Of a stretch of DNA of 64,000 nucleotides, positions 8,278 to 16,492 are shown in pieces. This DNA is from XN24 sp964462675 (lineage in GTDB: Bacteria > Pseudomonadota > Gammaproteobacteria > Steroidobacterales > XN24). The notes under the pieces are model-generated. The model made no database searches. It saw only the letters and a program-made list of their open reading frames with translations, and was not told the DNA's origin. Made by a program: the position numbers and the translations under genes. Each line of letters opens with the position of its first letter. Within the stretch, counting starts at the first letter, position 1. The stretch lies in the NCBI GenBank assembly GCA_964462675.1, contig CAYWYS010000013.1, forward strand, positions 5,867 through 69,866. Direction: 5' to 3'.

Positions 8278-8835
8278 ATGGGACACAGGCTCAGCCGCAT
8301 CTACACGCGCACCGGCGACGACGGTACGACCGGCCTCGGCGACGGCACGCGCATTCCCAAGGACGACGCACGCGTCGAGGCTTTCGGCACCGTCGACGAG
8401 GCCAACAGCGCCGTGGGGCTGGTGCTCGCGGTCCCCGGCTTGCCGGAGGAGATCCGCGCGTGCCTGACGCGGGTCCAGCACGACCTGTTCGATCTCGGCG
8501 GCGAGCTGTGCATCCCCGGCTATGTCGCAATCACGGCCGGCTACGTGGCGCGCCTGGAGCGCGAGCTCGACGGTTTCAATGAGCCGTTGCCGCCGCTGAA
8601 GGACTTCATCCTGCCGGGCGGGGGACCGGCCACGGCCGCCTGCCATGTCGCGCGCACGATCGCGCGGCGCGCCGAGCGGCGCGTATGGACGTTGGCCCGC
8701 CGCGACCCTGTCAACCCCGAGGCCGCCCGCTACCTGAACCGCCTCTCCGACCTGCTGTTCGTGCTGGCGCGTGTCATTGCCAGGCACGAGCAGGGCTCGG
8801 AGGTGCTGTGGCAGAAGGGGTTGAATCGCGATTGA
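8278..8835 (+). CDS. pduO: ATP:cob(I)alamin adenosyltransferase, PduO type
   Basis: 185 residues, starting with the family signature IYTRTGDDGTTGLGDG that forms the ATP-binding N-terminal segment, followed by the VEAFGTVDEANSAVG motif and RRAERRVWTL near residue 130. The length equals that of bacterial PduO/MMAB-type enzymes. It converts cob(I)alamin and ATP into adenosylcobalamin. Its place 17 bases after btuB, in the riboswitch-controlled unit, fits conversion of imported B12 into the coenzyme that also acts as the riboswitch ligand. Confidence 0.93.
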   Translation: MGHRLSRIYTRTGDDGTTGLGDGTRIPKDDARVEAFGTVDEANSAVGLVLAVPGLPEEIRACLTRVQHDLFDLGGELCIPGYVAITAGYVARLERELDGFNEPLPPLKDFILPGGGPATAACHVARTIARRAERRVWTLARRDPVNPEAARYLNRLSDLLFVLARVIARHEQGSEVLWQKGLNRD

Positions 8836-8838
8836 GGG

Positions 8839-9253
8839 ATGTTTTCCCGCAGAGACGCGGAGAAGACGGAAGACGCATGTTTTCCCGCAGAGNNNNNNNN
8901 NNNNNNNNNNNNNNNNNNNNNNNNNNNNNNNNNNNNNNNNNNNNNNNNNNNNNNNNNNNNNNNNNNNNNNNNNNNNNNNNNNNNNNNNNNNNACGCGGAG
9001 ACGCGGAGAAGACGGAAGACGCATGTTTTCCCGCAGAGACGCGGAGACGCGGAGAAGACGGAAGACGCATGTTTTCCCGCAGAGACGCGGAGAATGAGTG
9101 GCAGCAGAATTTCCTGCCTTTTCTGCTTTTCCTCTCTGCGTCTCCGCGTCTCTGCAGGCCGATTCCTCTGCGTCTCTGCGTCTCTGCGGGCCGATTCCTC
9201 TGCGTCTCCGCGTCTCTGCGGGCCGATTCCTCTGCGTCTCTGCGTCTCTGCGG
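8839..9253. repeat. Tandem repeat array in two opposite orientations, with assembly gap
   Basis: From 8839 to 9092 a unit of about 38 bases containing TTTTCCCGCAGAGACGCGGA and GAAGACGGAAGACGCATG repeats head to tail. From about 9125 to 9253 a related CTCTGCGTCTCTGCG-type unit of about 32 bases runs in the complementary sense, separated by GGGCCGATTC. Both are built from the CGCAGAGACGCGGAG heptad-like motif known as a dispersed short repeat in many proteobacteria. The variable unit length and lack of unique spacers argue against a CRISPR array. Confidence 0.85.
8893..8992. other. Assembly gap of 100 N
   Basis: Exactly 100 undefined bases inside the tandem repeat. The round number suggests a scaffold placeholder, so the true repeat copy number is unknown. 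Confidence 0.99.
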
Positions 9254-9269
9254 CCCCTTTGGCGTTCCT

Positions 9270-10091
9270 TCAACCCCCTCCCCGCGCCCTGTCGAATGCC
9301 ATGCACACCTGCCGCGTTCCCTCGAGGATCCGCGGCGACGCCCGCACCACGAGGTCGCCATCGACGCTGTACAGGTGCCCGCGTGCGACCGCGGTGATGC
9401 CGGGCCAGCGCTGCCACTCGACCAGCTCAGCGCGCTGCACCGCGGCCGTCAGGATGACCTCCGGGTCCCGCGCGATGACGGCTTCGATGCCGACCGCCGG
9501 GGCCAGCTCGCCGAGTTCGGCGAAGATGTTGCGCCCGCCGCACAGCGTGATGACCTCGCTGATCAGCTGCCGCCCGCCGATGGTGTACAGCGGCCGCCAC
9601 GACACCTGGTAGAACACCCGCAGCACGGGTTTGCCGGCCTGCGCGCGCCTGAGCGCCTCGAGCCCGGCGCGATACGCGGCCGCCGCCGCGCGGGCCGCCT
9701 GCGGACTGCCGGCGAGGTGGCCGATCTGCTCGAGCTGGTCGCCGATGTCGTCGAGCTGCTGCGGCGCGAGCGCCACGACACGGTAACCGCGCTGCTCGAG
9801 CTGCTCGATCATGTGGTCCGGATTGCCGCCCTTCCAGGCCAGCACGAGGTCCGGCGCGAGCACCGCCAAAGCCTCTAGATCGAGGCGGAACGCGTCGCCG
9901 ATCCGTGGCAGCGCGGCGGCCGCGGGCGGGTAGTCGGTCCATTCGACGGTGCCGACGAGGCGCTCGCCGGCGCCGGCGGCGTACACGAGCTCGGCGAGAT
10001 GCGGCGCCAGCGTGACGATGCGTTGCGCCGGCGCGGCCACGGCGGACGCGGCGATGCACAGCATCGCCAGCGCGATCGCGGCACGCCTCAC
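9270..10091 (-). CDS. btuF: Periplasmic cobalamin-binding protein
   Basis: 273 residues from the GTG at 10091, whose bases overlap the TGA stop of ampE (GTGA). A signal peptide (AAIALAMLCIAASAVAA) is followed by RIVTLAPHLAELVYAAGAGERLVG, the N-terminal lobe of class III binding proteins, split here as RIVTLAPHLAE and onwards. Later come DLVLAWKGGNP, and VFYQVSWRPLYTIGG in the C-terminal lobe. These match BtuF-type proteins that deliver B12 to BtuCD. Although it belongs functionally to the uptake genes, it is translationally coupled to ampD-ampE, which suggests an operon rearrangement. Iron-complex binding remains a weaker alternative. Confidence 0.85.
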   Translation of the reverse strand: MRRAAIALAMLCIAASAVAAPAQRIVTLAPHLAELVYAAGAGERLVGTVEWTDYPPAAAALPRIGDAFRLDLEALAVLAPDLVLAWKGGNPDHMIEQLEQRGYRVVALAPQQLDDIGDQLEQIGHLAGSPQAARAAAAAYRAGLEALRRAQAGKPVLRVFYQVSWRPLYTIGGRQLISEVITLCGGRNIFAELGELAPAVGIEAVIARDPEVILTAAVQRAELVEWQRWPGITAVARGHLYSVDGDLVVRASPRILEGTRQVCMAFDRARGGG

Positions 10092-10960
10092 GTCGCCCAG
10101 CCGACCAGCGTCAACGCGGCGATGACCGTGACCCAGATGACCACCGTCCTGCGCAGCAACTGGCGGGCCGCGCTCACCGCCGCCAGCTGGTCGCCCTCCG
10201 GGCAACGGCCGCGGATCGCACCGATGCCGGCCGCCGAGAGGATGCTCTCGCTGGTGCTGAAGAAGCCGGCCGAGGTGCGCTGGTAATACGCGCGCCAGTC
10301 CTCGAACGCGTCGTCGAAGCTGCCCGCGACCGCATAGGACAAGGCCAGCAGGCGCGCCGGGAGCCACGCGGCCAGGCCGAACAGCGTCTCGACGAGCTCG
10401 GTGCCGCGCCCGCCGGTGCCGGTCGCGCGCATATGGCGGCGGAACAGGTCAGCGACGCGATACGCCCAGGCCCCAGCCGGCCCGAGCAGCATGAACCAGA
10501 ACACGACGCCGAAGATGCGGTGGTTCGCCTGCACGAAAATCGCGCTCTCCAGCGCGCGGACCGTCGGCTGCGGCGGCGGGCGACGGTCGCTGGCGCGGAT
10601 CGCGCCGGCGATCTCGGCGGCGGCCGCCTCGTCGCCCCGCTCGCGTGCGTCAAGCCAGTCCTTGAGCTGGGCGAGCAGGTCGTGCGGCCCGAGGCTGAAG
10701 AACAGCACGACGGCCGCAAACGCGAGATAGGCGAGGCCGAACAGCGAGTCGCCGAAGGTCCACGCGAACCACGCGACCGGCACCACCGGCAACAGCATGA
10801 CGACCAGCGCGACCCCGGTGCCCGCCATGCCGGGCGCGGTGCGGATCCAGCCGGCGCCGCGCTCGAACCAGTCATCGAGCCAGGAGAGCTCGCGCAGGTG
10901 CAGCAACCGCGTCAGCAGCCGTTCCAGCACCAGCCCGATGATCAGCGCGATCAGGTTCAT
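10088..10960 (-). CDS. ampE: AmpE-like inner-membrane protein
   Basis: 290 residues with about four hydrophobic segments (near residues 45-65, 68-90, 155-175 and 265-285) and the AmpE/CobD-like features ESAIFVQANHRIFGVVFWF and WRAYYQRTSAGFF. Its start overlaps the ampD stop by four bases (ATGA) and its stop overlaps the btuF start, giving a tightly coupled three-gene unit. AmpE is known as a membrane partner in ampD-linked signalling of peptidoglycan recycling, with an ill-defined biochemical role. No ampC or ampR is visible here. Confidence 0.85.
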   Translation of the reverse strand: MNLIALIIGLVLERLLTRLLHLRELSWLDDWFERGAGWIRTAPGMAGTGVALVVMLLPVVPVAWFAWTFGDSLFGLAYLAFAAVVLFFSLGPHDLLAQLKDWLDARERGDEAAAAEIAGAIRASDRRPPPQPTVRALESAIFVQANHRIFGVVFWFMLLGPAGAWAYRVADLFRRHMRATGTGGRGTELVETLFGLAAWLPARLLALSYAVAGSFDDAFEDWRAYYQRTSAGFFSTSESILSAAGIGAIRGRCPEGDQLAAVSAARQLLRRTVVIWVTVIAALTLVGWAT

Positions 10961-11568
10961 GCGGTCCCCCTGGCGGAACGATTATAGCCGCGCGGCACCA
11001 GCCATCGCGCGAGGCGCGCGCGATCGAAGCCGGGGCCCGGGTCGGTCTTGCGGCCCGGCGCGATGTCGCTGTGCGTGGCGAGCCGCGCCGGCGACAGCGT
11101 CGGGTAGGCGCGGCACAGCGCGCGGATCGCGGCGGCGAGGCGGCGATACTGGGCGGTCGTGTAGTTGCCGTCGTCGGTGCCCTCGAGCTCGATGCCGATC
11201 GAGAAGTCGTTGCAGCGTGCGCGTCCCCGCCAGCGCGACTCGCCGGCATGCCAGGCGCGCCGGTGGAAGGGCACGAACTGCACCAGCTCGCCGTCGCGCC
11301 GGATCAACAGGTGCGCCGAGACCTCGAGCCCGGCGATCGCGGCGAAATAAGGATGCGCCGCCGGGTCCAGCCGGTTGGTGAACAGCCGCTCGATCCACGG
11401 GCCGCCGAATTGCCCCGGCGGCAGGCTGATACTGTGGATGACGATCAGCTCCGGCACGGCGCCGGGCGGGCGCTCGTCGTGGTTCGGCGAGGCCACCTGG
11501 CGCGCGGCGCCGAGCCGGCCGCGGGCCCGGTGGACGTGGAATCGAACTCTTTGCCGCAACGCTGCCAT
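10957..11568 (-). CDS. ampD: 1,6-anhydro-N-acetylmuramyl-L-alanine amidase
   Basis: 203 residues from the ATG at 11568; a longer frame to 11628 would come within 6 bases of the divergent argE start. The protein matches AmpD throughout: LIVIHSISLPPGQFGG carries the first zinc histidine, then AWHAGES, CNDFSIGIELEGT, and THSDIAPGRKTDPGPGFD with the second histidine and the zinc-binding aspartate. There is no signal peptide, as expected for a cytoplasmic enzyme that cleaves anhydro-muropeptides during cell-wall recycling. It leads the ampD-ampE-btuF unit. Confidence 0.93.
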   Translation of the reverse strand: MAALRQRVRFHVHRARGRLGAARQVASPNHDERPPGAVPELIVIHSISLPPGQFGGPWIERLFTNRLDPAAHPYFAAIAGLEVSAHLLIRRDGELVQFVPFHRRAWHAGESRWRGRARCNDFSIGIELEGTDDGNYTTAQYRRLAAAIRALCRAYPTLSPARLATHSDIAPGRKTDPGPGFDRARLARWLVPRGYNRSARGTA

Positions 11569-11634
11569 GGGGCGACAGTCTGCCCTGCCCGGCGGCCGCT
11601 TGCACCCGCTGCAGCGCGCCCGGATCATGCGCCG

Positions 11635-12792
11635 ATGGCCAGCAAGCTCCCCCCGCTAGAACAGATGATCCGGCAGCTCGTTGCGACGCCGTCGGTCAGC
11701 AGCGTGCAAGCCGAGTTCGACCAGGGCAACGGCGCGGTCTGCGCGCTGCTCGCGAACTGGCTCGAGCCGCTCGGCTTTGGCATCGAGCTCAAGCCCGTGC
11801 CAGGGATGCCCGGCAAGCTGAACCTGGTCGCACGGCGCGGCGAGGGCGACGACGGCCTCGTGCTCGCCGGCCACACCGACACCGTGCCGTTCGACGCGGC
11901 GCGCTGGCGGGCCGACCCGTTCGCCGGCGAGGTCCGCGACGGCCGCTTGTACGGCCTCGGCAGCGCTGACATGAAATCCTTCCTCGCGGTCGTCGCGCAT
12001 GCCGCCGCACGCTTCGACCTCGGGACACTGGCGCGCCCGCTCGTGATTCTCGGCACGGCCGACGAGGAAAGCGGCATGGGCGGCGCCAGGGCGCTGGTCG
12101 CGGCCGGCGAGCGCCTCGGCGCGCGCGCGCTGATCGGCGAGCCCACCGGCCTCAGGCCCGTCAACCGCCACAAGGGCGTGCTGATGGAGCGCATCCGCAT
12201 CACCGGGCGCAGCGGGCACGGCAGCGACCCGGCCGCCGGGCTGAACGCCATCGACGGCATGATGGCCGCGATCACGGCGCTGCATGACTACGTCGACCAT
12301 CTCGCGGAGCAGCTGCCCGATCTCGGCTTCCCGGTGCCGGGCCCGACGCTGAATCTCGGCGCCATCCGCGGCGGCGACAACCCGAACCGCATCTGCGCCC
12401 ACTGCGAGCTCGACGTGGACCTCCGGCTGGTGCCCGGCATGACGACGGCCTCCGCACGCGAGGGCCTGCGCGCTGTCGTCGGGCGGATGCTCGACGGCAG
12501 CGGCTTCGAGCTGGAGTTCATCCCGCTGTTCGAAGGCGTCGAGCCGCTCGCGCCGACCGCCCGGCAGGAGCTCGGCGCAGCCTGCGAGCACGCCGCCGGG
12601 CATGCCTGCGGCGCCGTCAATTTCGGCACCGAGGGCCCGCTGTTCCAGCAGCTCGGCATGGAAGTCGTGGTCTGCGGCCCCGGCGAGATCGCCGTCGCGC
12701 ACCAGCCGGACGAGTCGATCGAGCTCGCCGAGGCGGCGCGCGCCGTGGACCTCGTCGAAGGCCTCGTGCGCCGCTTCTGCCTGGTCGCCTGA
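11635..12792 (+). CDS. argE: Acetylornithine deacetylase
   Basis: 385 residues from the ATG at 11635. It is an M20-family metallohydrolase: LAGHTDTVPFD supplies the first metal ligands, GLGSADMKSF the bridging aspartate, GTADEESGMGGA the catalytic glutamate pair and GEPT a further ligand; FGTEGPLFQQLG with AHQPDESIEL closes the active site near the C-terminus. This pattern is characteristic of ArgE, which makes ornithine from N-acetylornithine. The stop overlaps the bioA start by one base, so argE, bioA, rsmE and a thioesterase gene form one coupled operon. Confidence 0.92.
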   Translation: MASKLPPLEQMIRQLVATPSVSSVQAEFDQGNGAVCALLANWLEPLGFGIELKPVPGMPGKLNLVARRGEGDDGLVLAGHTDTVPFDAARWRADPFAGEVRDGRLYGLGSADMKSFLAVVAHAAARFDLGTLARPLVILGTADEESGMGGARALVAAGERLGARALIGEPTGLRPVNRHKGVLMERIRITGRSGHGSDPAAGLNAIDGMMAAITALHDYVDHLAEQLPDLGFPVPGPTLNLGAIRGGDNPNRICAHCELDVDLRLVPGMTTASAREGLRAVVGRMLDGSGFELEFIPLFEGVEPLAPTARQELGAACEHAAGHACGAVNFGTEGPLFQQLGMEVVVCGPGEIAVAHQPDESIELAEAARAVDLVEGLVRRFCLVA

Positions 12793-14159
12793 TGCACATG
12801 CGGCGCGATGCGAATGCCGAGCTCGTCGCGCGCGACCTGGCGCGGGTCTGGCATCCCTGCACGCAGATGAAGGATCACGAGTGGCTGCCGCTGGTGCCGA
12901 TCCGCCGCGGCGCCGGCGCCTGGCTCGAGGATTTCAACGGCCGGCGCTATCTCGATGCGATCAGCTCCTGGTGGGTCAACCTGTTCGGCCACGCCAACCC
13001 GGTCATCGGCGCCGCCGTGCGCCGCCAGCTCGAGACCCTCGAGCACGTCATACTCGCCGGCTTCACGCACGAGCCGGTCGTGGCGCTGTCCGAGCGGCTG
13101 GTGGCGATCACCCCGCCCGGCCTCGAGCGCTGTTTCTACGCCGACAACGGCTCCGCGGCGGTCGAGGTCGCGCTGAAGATGAGCTTCCATTACTGGCTGA
13201 ACCAGGGCGAGCCTAAGCGCCGGCGCTTCGTGGCGCTCGAGAACAGCTACCACGGCGAGACGCTCGGGGCGCTCGCGGTCGGCGACGTCGCGCTCTACAA
13301 GGACACCTACCAGCCGCTGCTGATGGAGTGCCTGCTGGCGCCGTCGCCGGACGCCTACCAGCGCGAGGCCGGCGAAAGCCCGGCCGGCTACGCCCGCCGG
13401 CGCGCCGCCGAGCTCGAGGCGCTGCTGGCGCGTTACCCGGGCGAGATCTGCGCCGTGATCGTCGAGCCGCTGGTGCAATGCGCCGGCAGCATGCGCATGC
13501 ACGACCCGGCCTACCTGGTCGAGCTGCGGGCGATCTGCGACCGGCATCGCGTGCACCTGGTCGCCGACGAGATCGCCGTCGGCTTCGGCCGCACCGGCAC
13601 GATGTTCGCCTGCGAGCAGGCCGGCATCACGCCGGATTTCCTGTGCCTGTCGAAGGGCCTGACCGGCGGCTTCCTGCCGCTGTCCGTCGTGCTGACCTCG
13701 AACGAGGTCTACGAGGCCTTCTACGACGAGTACACGACGCTGCGCGCCTTCCTGCACTCGCACAGCTACACCGGCAACCCGCTGGCCTGCGCCGCGGCGC
13801 TGGCGACGCTGGAGCTGTTTGCCGCCAGCGACGTGCTCGGCGAAAATCGCCGGCGGGCGGCGTCGATGCGCGCCGGCGTGGCGGCACTCGAGGACCATCC
13901 ACGGGTCGCGGAGATCCGCCAGGCCGGCATGATCCTCGCGATCGAGCTGGTCCGCGACCGCGCCACGCGCCAGCCCTATCCGTGGCAGGAGCGCCGCGGC
14001 CTCAAGGTCTACCAGCACGGCCTCGCCAGCGGCGTGCTGTTGCGGCCGCTCGGCCACGTCGTGTATTTCATGCCGCCGTATGTCGTCGATGACGAGGACA
14101 TCGCGCTTATGACGCGCACGGCGATCGACGGCGTCCACCTCGCGACGCAGGAGGATTGA
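12792..14159 (+). CDS. bioA: Adenosylmethionine-8-amino-7-oxononanoate aminotransferase
   Basis: 455 residues. BioA hallmarks are WHPCTQMKDHE near the start, SSWWVNLFGHANP, DNGSAAVEVALKMSFHYW, LVADEIAVGFGRTGTMFA with the PLP-binding aspartate, and LSKGLTGGFLPLS with the Schiff-base lysine. It transfers an amino group from S-adenosylmethionine to KAPA in biotin synthesis. No other biotin gene is in the window. ATG overlaps the argE stop (TGATG), and its own TGA overlaps the rsmE ATG. Confidence 0.94.
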   Translation: MHMRRDANAELVARDLARVWHPCTQMKDHEWLPLVPIRRGAGAWLEDFNGRRYLDAISSWWVNLFGHANPVIGAAVRRQLETLEHVILAGFTHEPVVALSERLVAITPPGLERCFYADNGSAAVEVALKMSFHYWLNQGEPKRRRFVALENSYHGETLGALAVGDVALYKDTYQPLLMECLLAPSPDAYQREAGESPAGYARRRAAELEALLARYPGEICAVIVEPLVQCAGSMRMHDPAYLVELRAICDRHRVHLVADEIAVGFGRTGTMFACEQAGITPDFLCLSKGLTGGFLPLSVVLTSNEVYEAFYDEYTTLRAFLHSHSYTGNPLACAAALATLELFAASDVLGENRRRAASMRAGVAALEDHPRVAEIRQAGMILAIELVRDRATRQPYPWQERRGLKVYQHGLASGVLLRPLGHVVYFMPPYVVDDEDIALMTRTAIDGVHLATQED

Positions 14160-14889
14160 TGTCGCGCACACCGCGGGTTTTCGTGCACACGCCGCTGGCC
14201 GCCAGGCAGCGGCTCACCTTCGAGGGCGAGGCCGCCGCGCATCTCGGCCGCGTGCTGCGCGTGCGCCCCGGCGAGGCGGTCGTGCTGTTCGACGGCAGCG
14301 GTCCGGAGTTCGACGGCGAGGTCATCGACGCCAACCGCCGCACGGTCGAGCTGGCGGTCGGCGCCGAGCGCGTGGCGGACCGCGAATCGGCGCTGGAACT
14401 CGTGCTGCTGCAGGGACTGTGCCGCAACGAGCGCATGGACTGGGTAGTGCGCAAGGCCACCGAGCTCGGCGTCACGGCGATCCGGCCAGTGCTGGCGGAG
14501 CGCTCGGTGGTCAAGCTCGAGCCGGCGCGCGCCGCAGGCCGGATCGAGCACTGGCGCGCGATCGCGATCAGCGCCTGCGAGCAGTGCGGCCGCAACACGC
14601 TGCCCGACATCCTGCCGCCGCTGCCGGTCACGACGACGCTGTCTGCGCACGCCGGCGCGACCGGTGTGCTGCTCGACCCGGAGGCGCCGGGCGGCGTGGA
14701 CCGGCTGCAGCATGCGAAGGGCCCCCTCTGCCTGCTGGTCGGTCCCGAGGGCGGGCTCGACGAGCGCGAACGCGCCGCCGCGCGCGCGGCCGGCTACGTC
14801 GGCATCCGCCTCGGCCCGCGCATCCTGCGCACCGAGACGGCCGCGCTGACCGGCCTGACCCTGCTGCAGGCTCGCTTCGGAGACCTGCG

Positions 14890-14893
<4 letters not shown>
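14159..14893 (+). CDS. rsmE: 16S rRNA m3U1498 methyltransferase
   Basis: 244 residues from the ATG at 14159, which has AGGAGGA about four bases upstream; an upstream TTG is less likely. A short N-terminal PUA-like domain (residues 1-70) precedes the SPOUT methyltransferase domain with CRNERMDWVVRKATELGV, LLVGPEGGLDERE and LGPRILRTETAAL, the trefoil-knot SAM site. It methylates N3 of U1498 in 16S rRNA. It overlaps the following thioesterase gene by four bases. Confidence 0.95.
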
Positions 14894-15321
<428 letters not shown>

Positions 15322-15496
15322 AAGTCCGCGCCGCCGTGCTGCGCGAGATGAGGCGGCAGATCGTGGTTTTTCAGGCCGCGAGGCCGCAGGACGGGCGGCT
15401 TTTGCTGCTTAGCGCTGGCGAAATCCGGAACGCCTGCTATGGTTCCCGGGTGCAGCATTGTGCAGGCGCGCGTTTCGGCCACTGAGGACAGACACC

Positions 15497-15937
15497 ATGG
15501 CAGCAACAGATCCGACCAGCTACGACGGCGCCTGCTTTTGCGGCGCCGTCCAGATCAAGGCCACCGGCGCGCCCTTCGCGATGGGCTATTGCCATTGCAA
15601 GGATTGCCGCGCCTGGAGCGCGGGCCCGGTCAATGCCTTCACGCTGTGGCAGCCGGACGCGGTCATGGTGACCGGCGGCCGGGAATTCCTCGGCACCTAC
15701 CAGAAGACCGCGGCCAGCCATCGGCAGTACTGCACGAAGTGCGGCGGCCATGTCATGAGCGCGCATCCGCCGGCCAATTTCGTCGACGTCTATGCAGCCG
15801 TGCTGCCGGGCCTCGCGTTCCAGCCGGGGCTGCACGTCAACTACGAGTCCGCCGTGCTCAGGGTCAAGGACGGCCTGCCGAAGCTGAAGGACTTTCCGGC
15901 CGAGATGGGCGGTTCGGGAGCAACCCTGCCGGAGTAA
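15497..15937 (+). CDS. GFA-family zinc-binding protein
   Basis: 146 residues from the ATG at 15497. Cysteine motifs typical of the glutathione-dependent formaldehyde-activating (GFA) fold are present: CFCGAV, CHCKDCR and CTKCGG, the last two forming zinc sites. Many family members have unknown or glutathione-adduct-related functions, so the family name should not be taken as an enzyme assignment. It starts 175 bases after the thioesterase gene and runs up to a convergent DUF5655 remnant, which begins at the next base. Confidence 0.85.
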   Translation: MAATDPTSYDGACFCGAVQIKATGAPFAMGYCHCKDCRAWSAGPVNAFTLWQPDAVMVTGGREFLGTYQKTAASHRQYCTKCGGHVMSAHPPANFVDVYAAVLPGLAFQPGLHVNYESAVLRVKDGLPKLKDFPAEMGGSGATLPE

Positions 15938-16343
15938 TCAGCCGGCTGCGTCGAACGCGGTGCGAATCCACGCCACCAGCTCCGCGTCCACCTCGGCCGT
16001 GCTCGCCAGCCTGACCTTGTAGTCGCACATGCCCTTCGGCGGCAGCTGCACGAGCCGCGCCGTCGGCGTCACGCCCTTCATGTTCAGGCCGACCTCGACC
16101 TGGGTGTTCGTCGCCGGACCGACGGTTGCGAACTGCTTCTTGCGCCGCAGGCTGACGTAGCTTTTCTTCGGCGCCACCTCGAACGTGCCGAAGCGCCCGA
16201 TCTGCTTCATCAACGCATCGTGCACGGGCTTCAGGCCCGCCTTCTTGCCGGTGTACAGCGCGGCGACGGCATCGTCCGCTGTCGGCGGTGCGCTGCTCGA
16301 TGTTGGCGAGCTGAGTCGCCACGGCCTGGTCGATGCTGCTCAT
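15938..16343 (-). pseudogene. DUF5655 protein with damaged N-terminal region
   Basis: The frame 15938-16225 encodes a DUF5655-type domain (FEVAPKKSYVSLRRKKQF and onward). Upstream, the residues MSSIDQAVATQLANIEQRT of the usual N-terminus are present at 16343 but in another frame. ADDAVAALYTGKKAGLKPVH then continues in the DUF5655 frame, starting around 16273. Relative to the usual arrangement with an N-terminal DUF4287 segment, a stretch of some 40 residues is missing and the frame is shifted. A short DUF5655 product from an internal ATG at 16225 could still be made. Confidence 0.65.
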
Positions 16344-16492
16344 GGTCTGCTCCCCCGCGTCGTGCGCGTCGTGATGGTGCCGCTCCGGGAACTCATAGAC
16401 CCTTGGCGGCGAGGCTGAAGCCCCAAGGCGCGCGCGACTCCGGTAGAATCACGGTCTCAATGTGACCTGGCCCAGCGAGAGGACAGCGATTA

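Noticed and set aside
8839..9253. Possible CRISPR array
   Set aside because: Units are contiguous tandem copies without unique spacers, change length, and reverse orientation; no cas genes are nearby.
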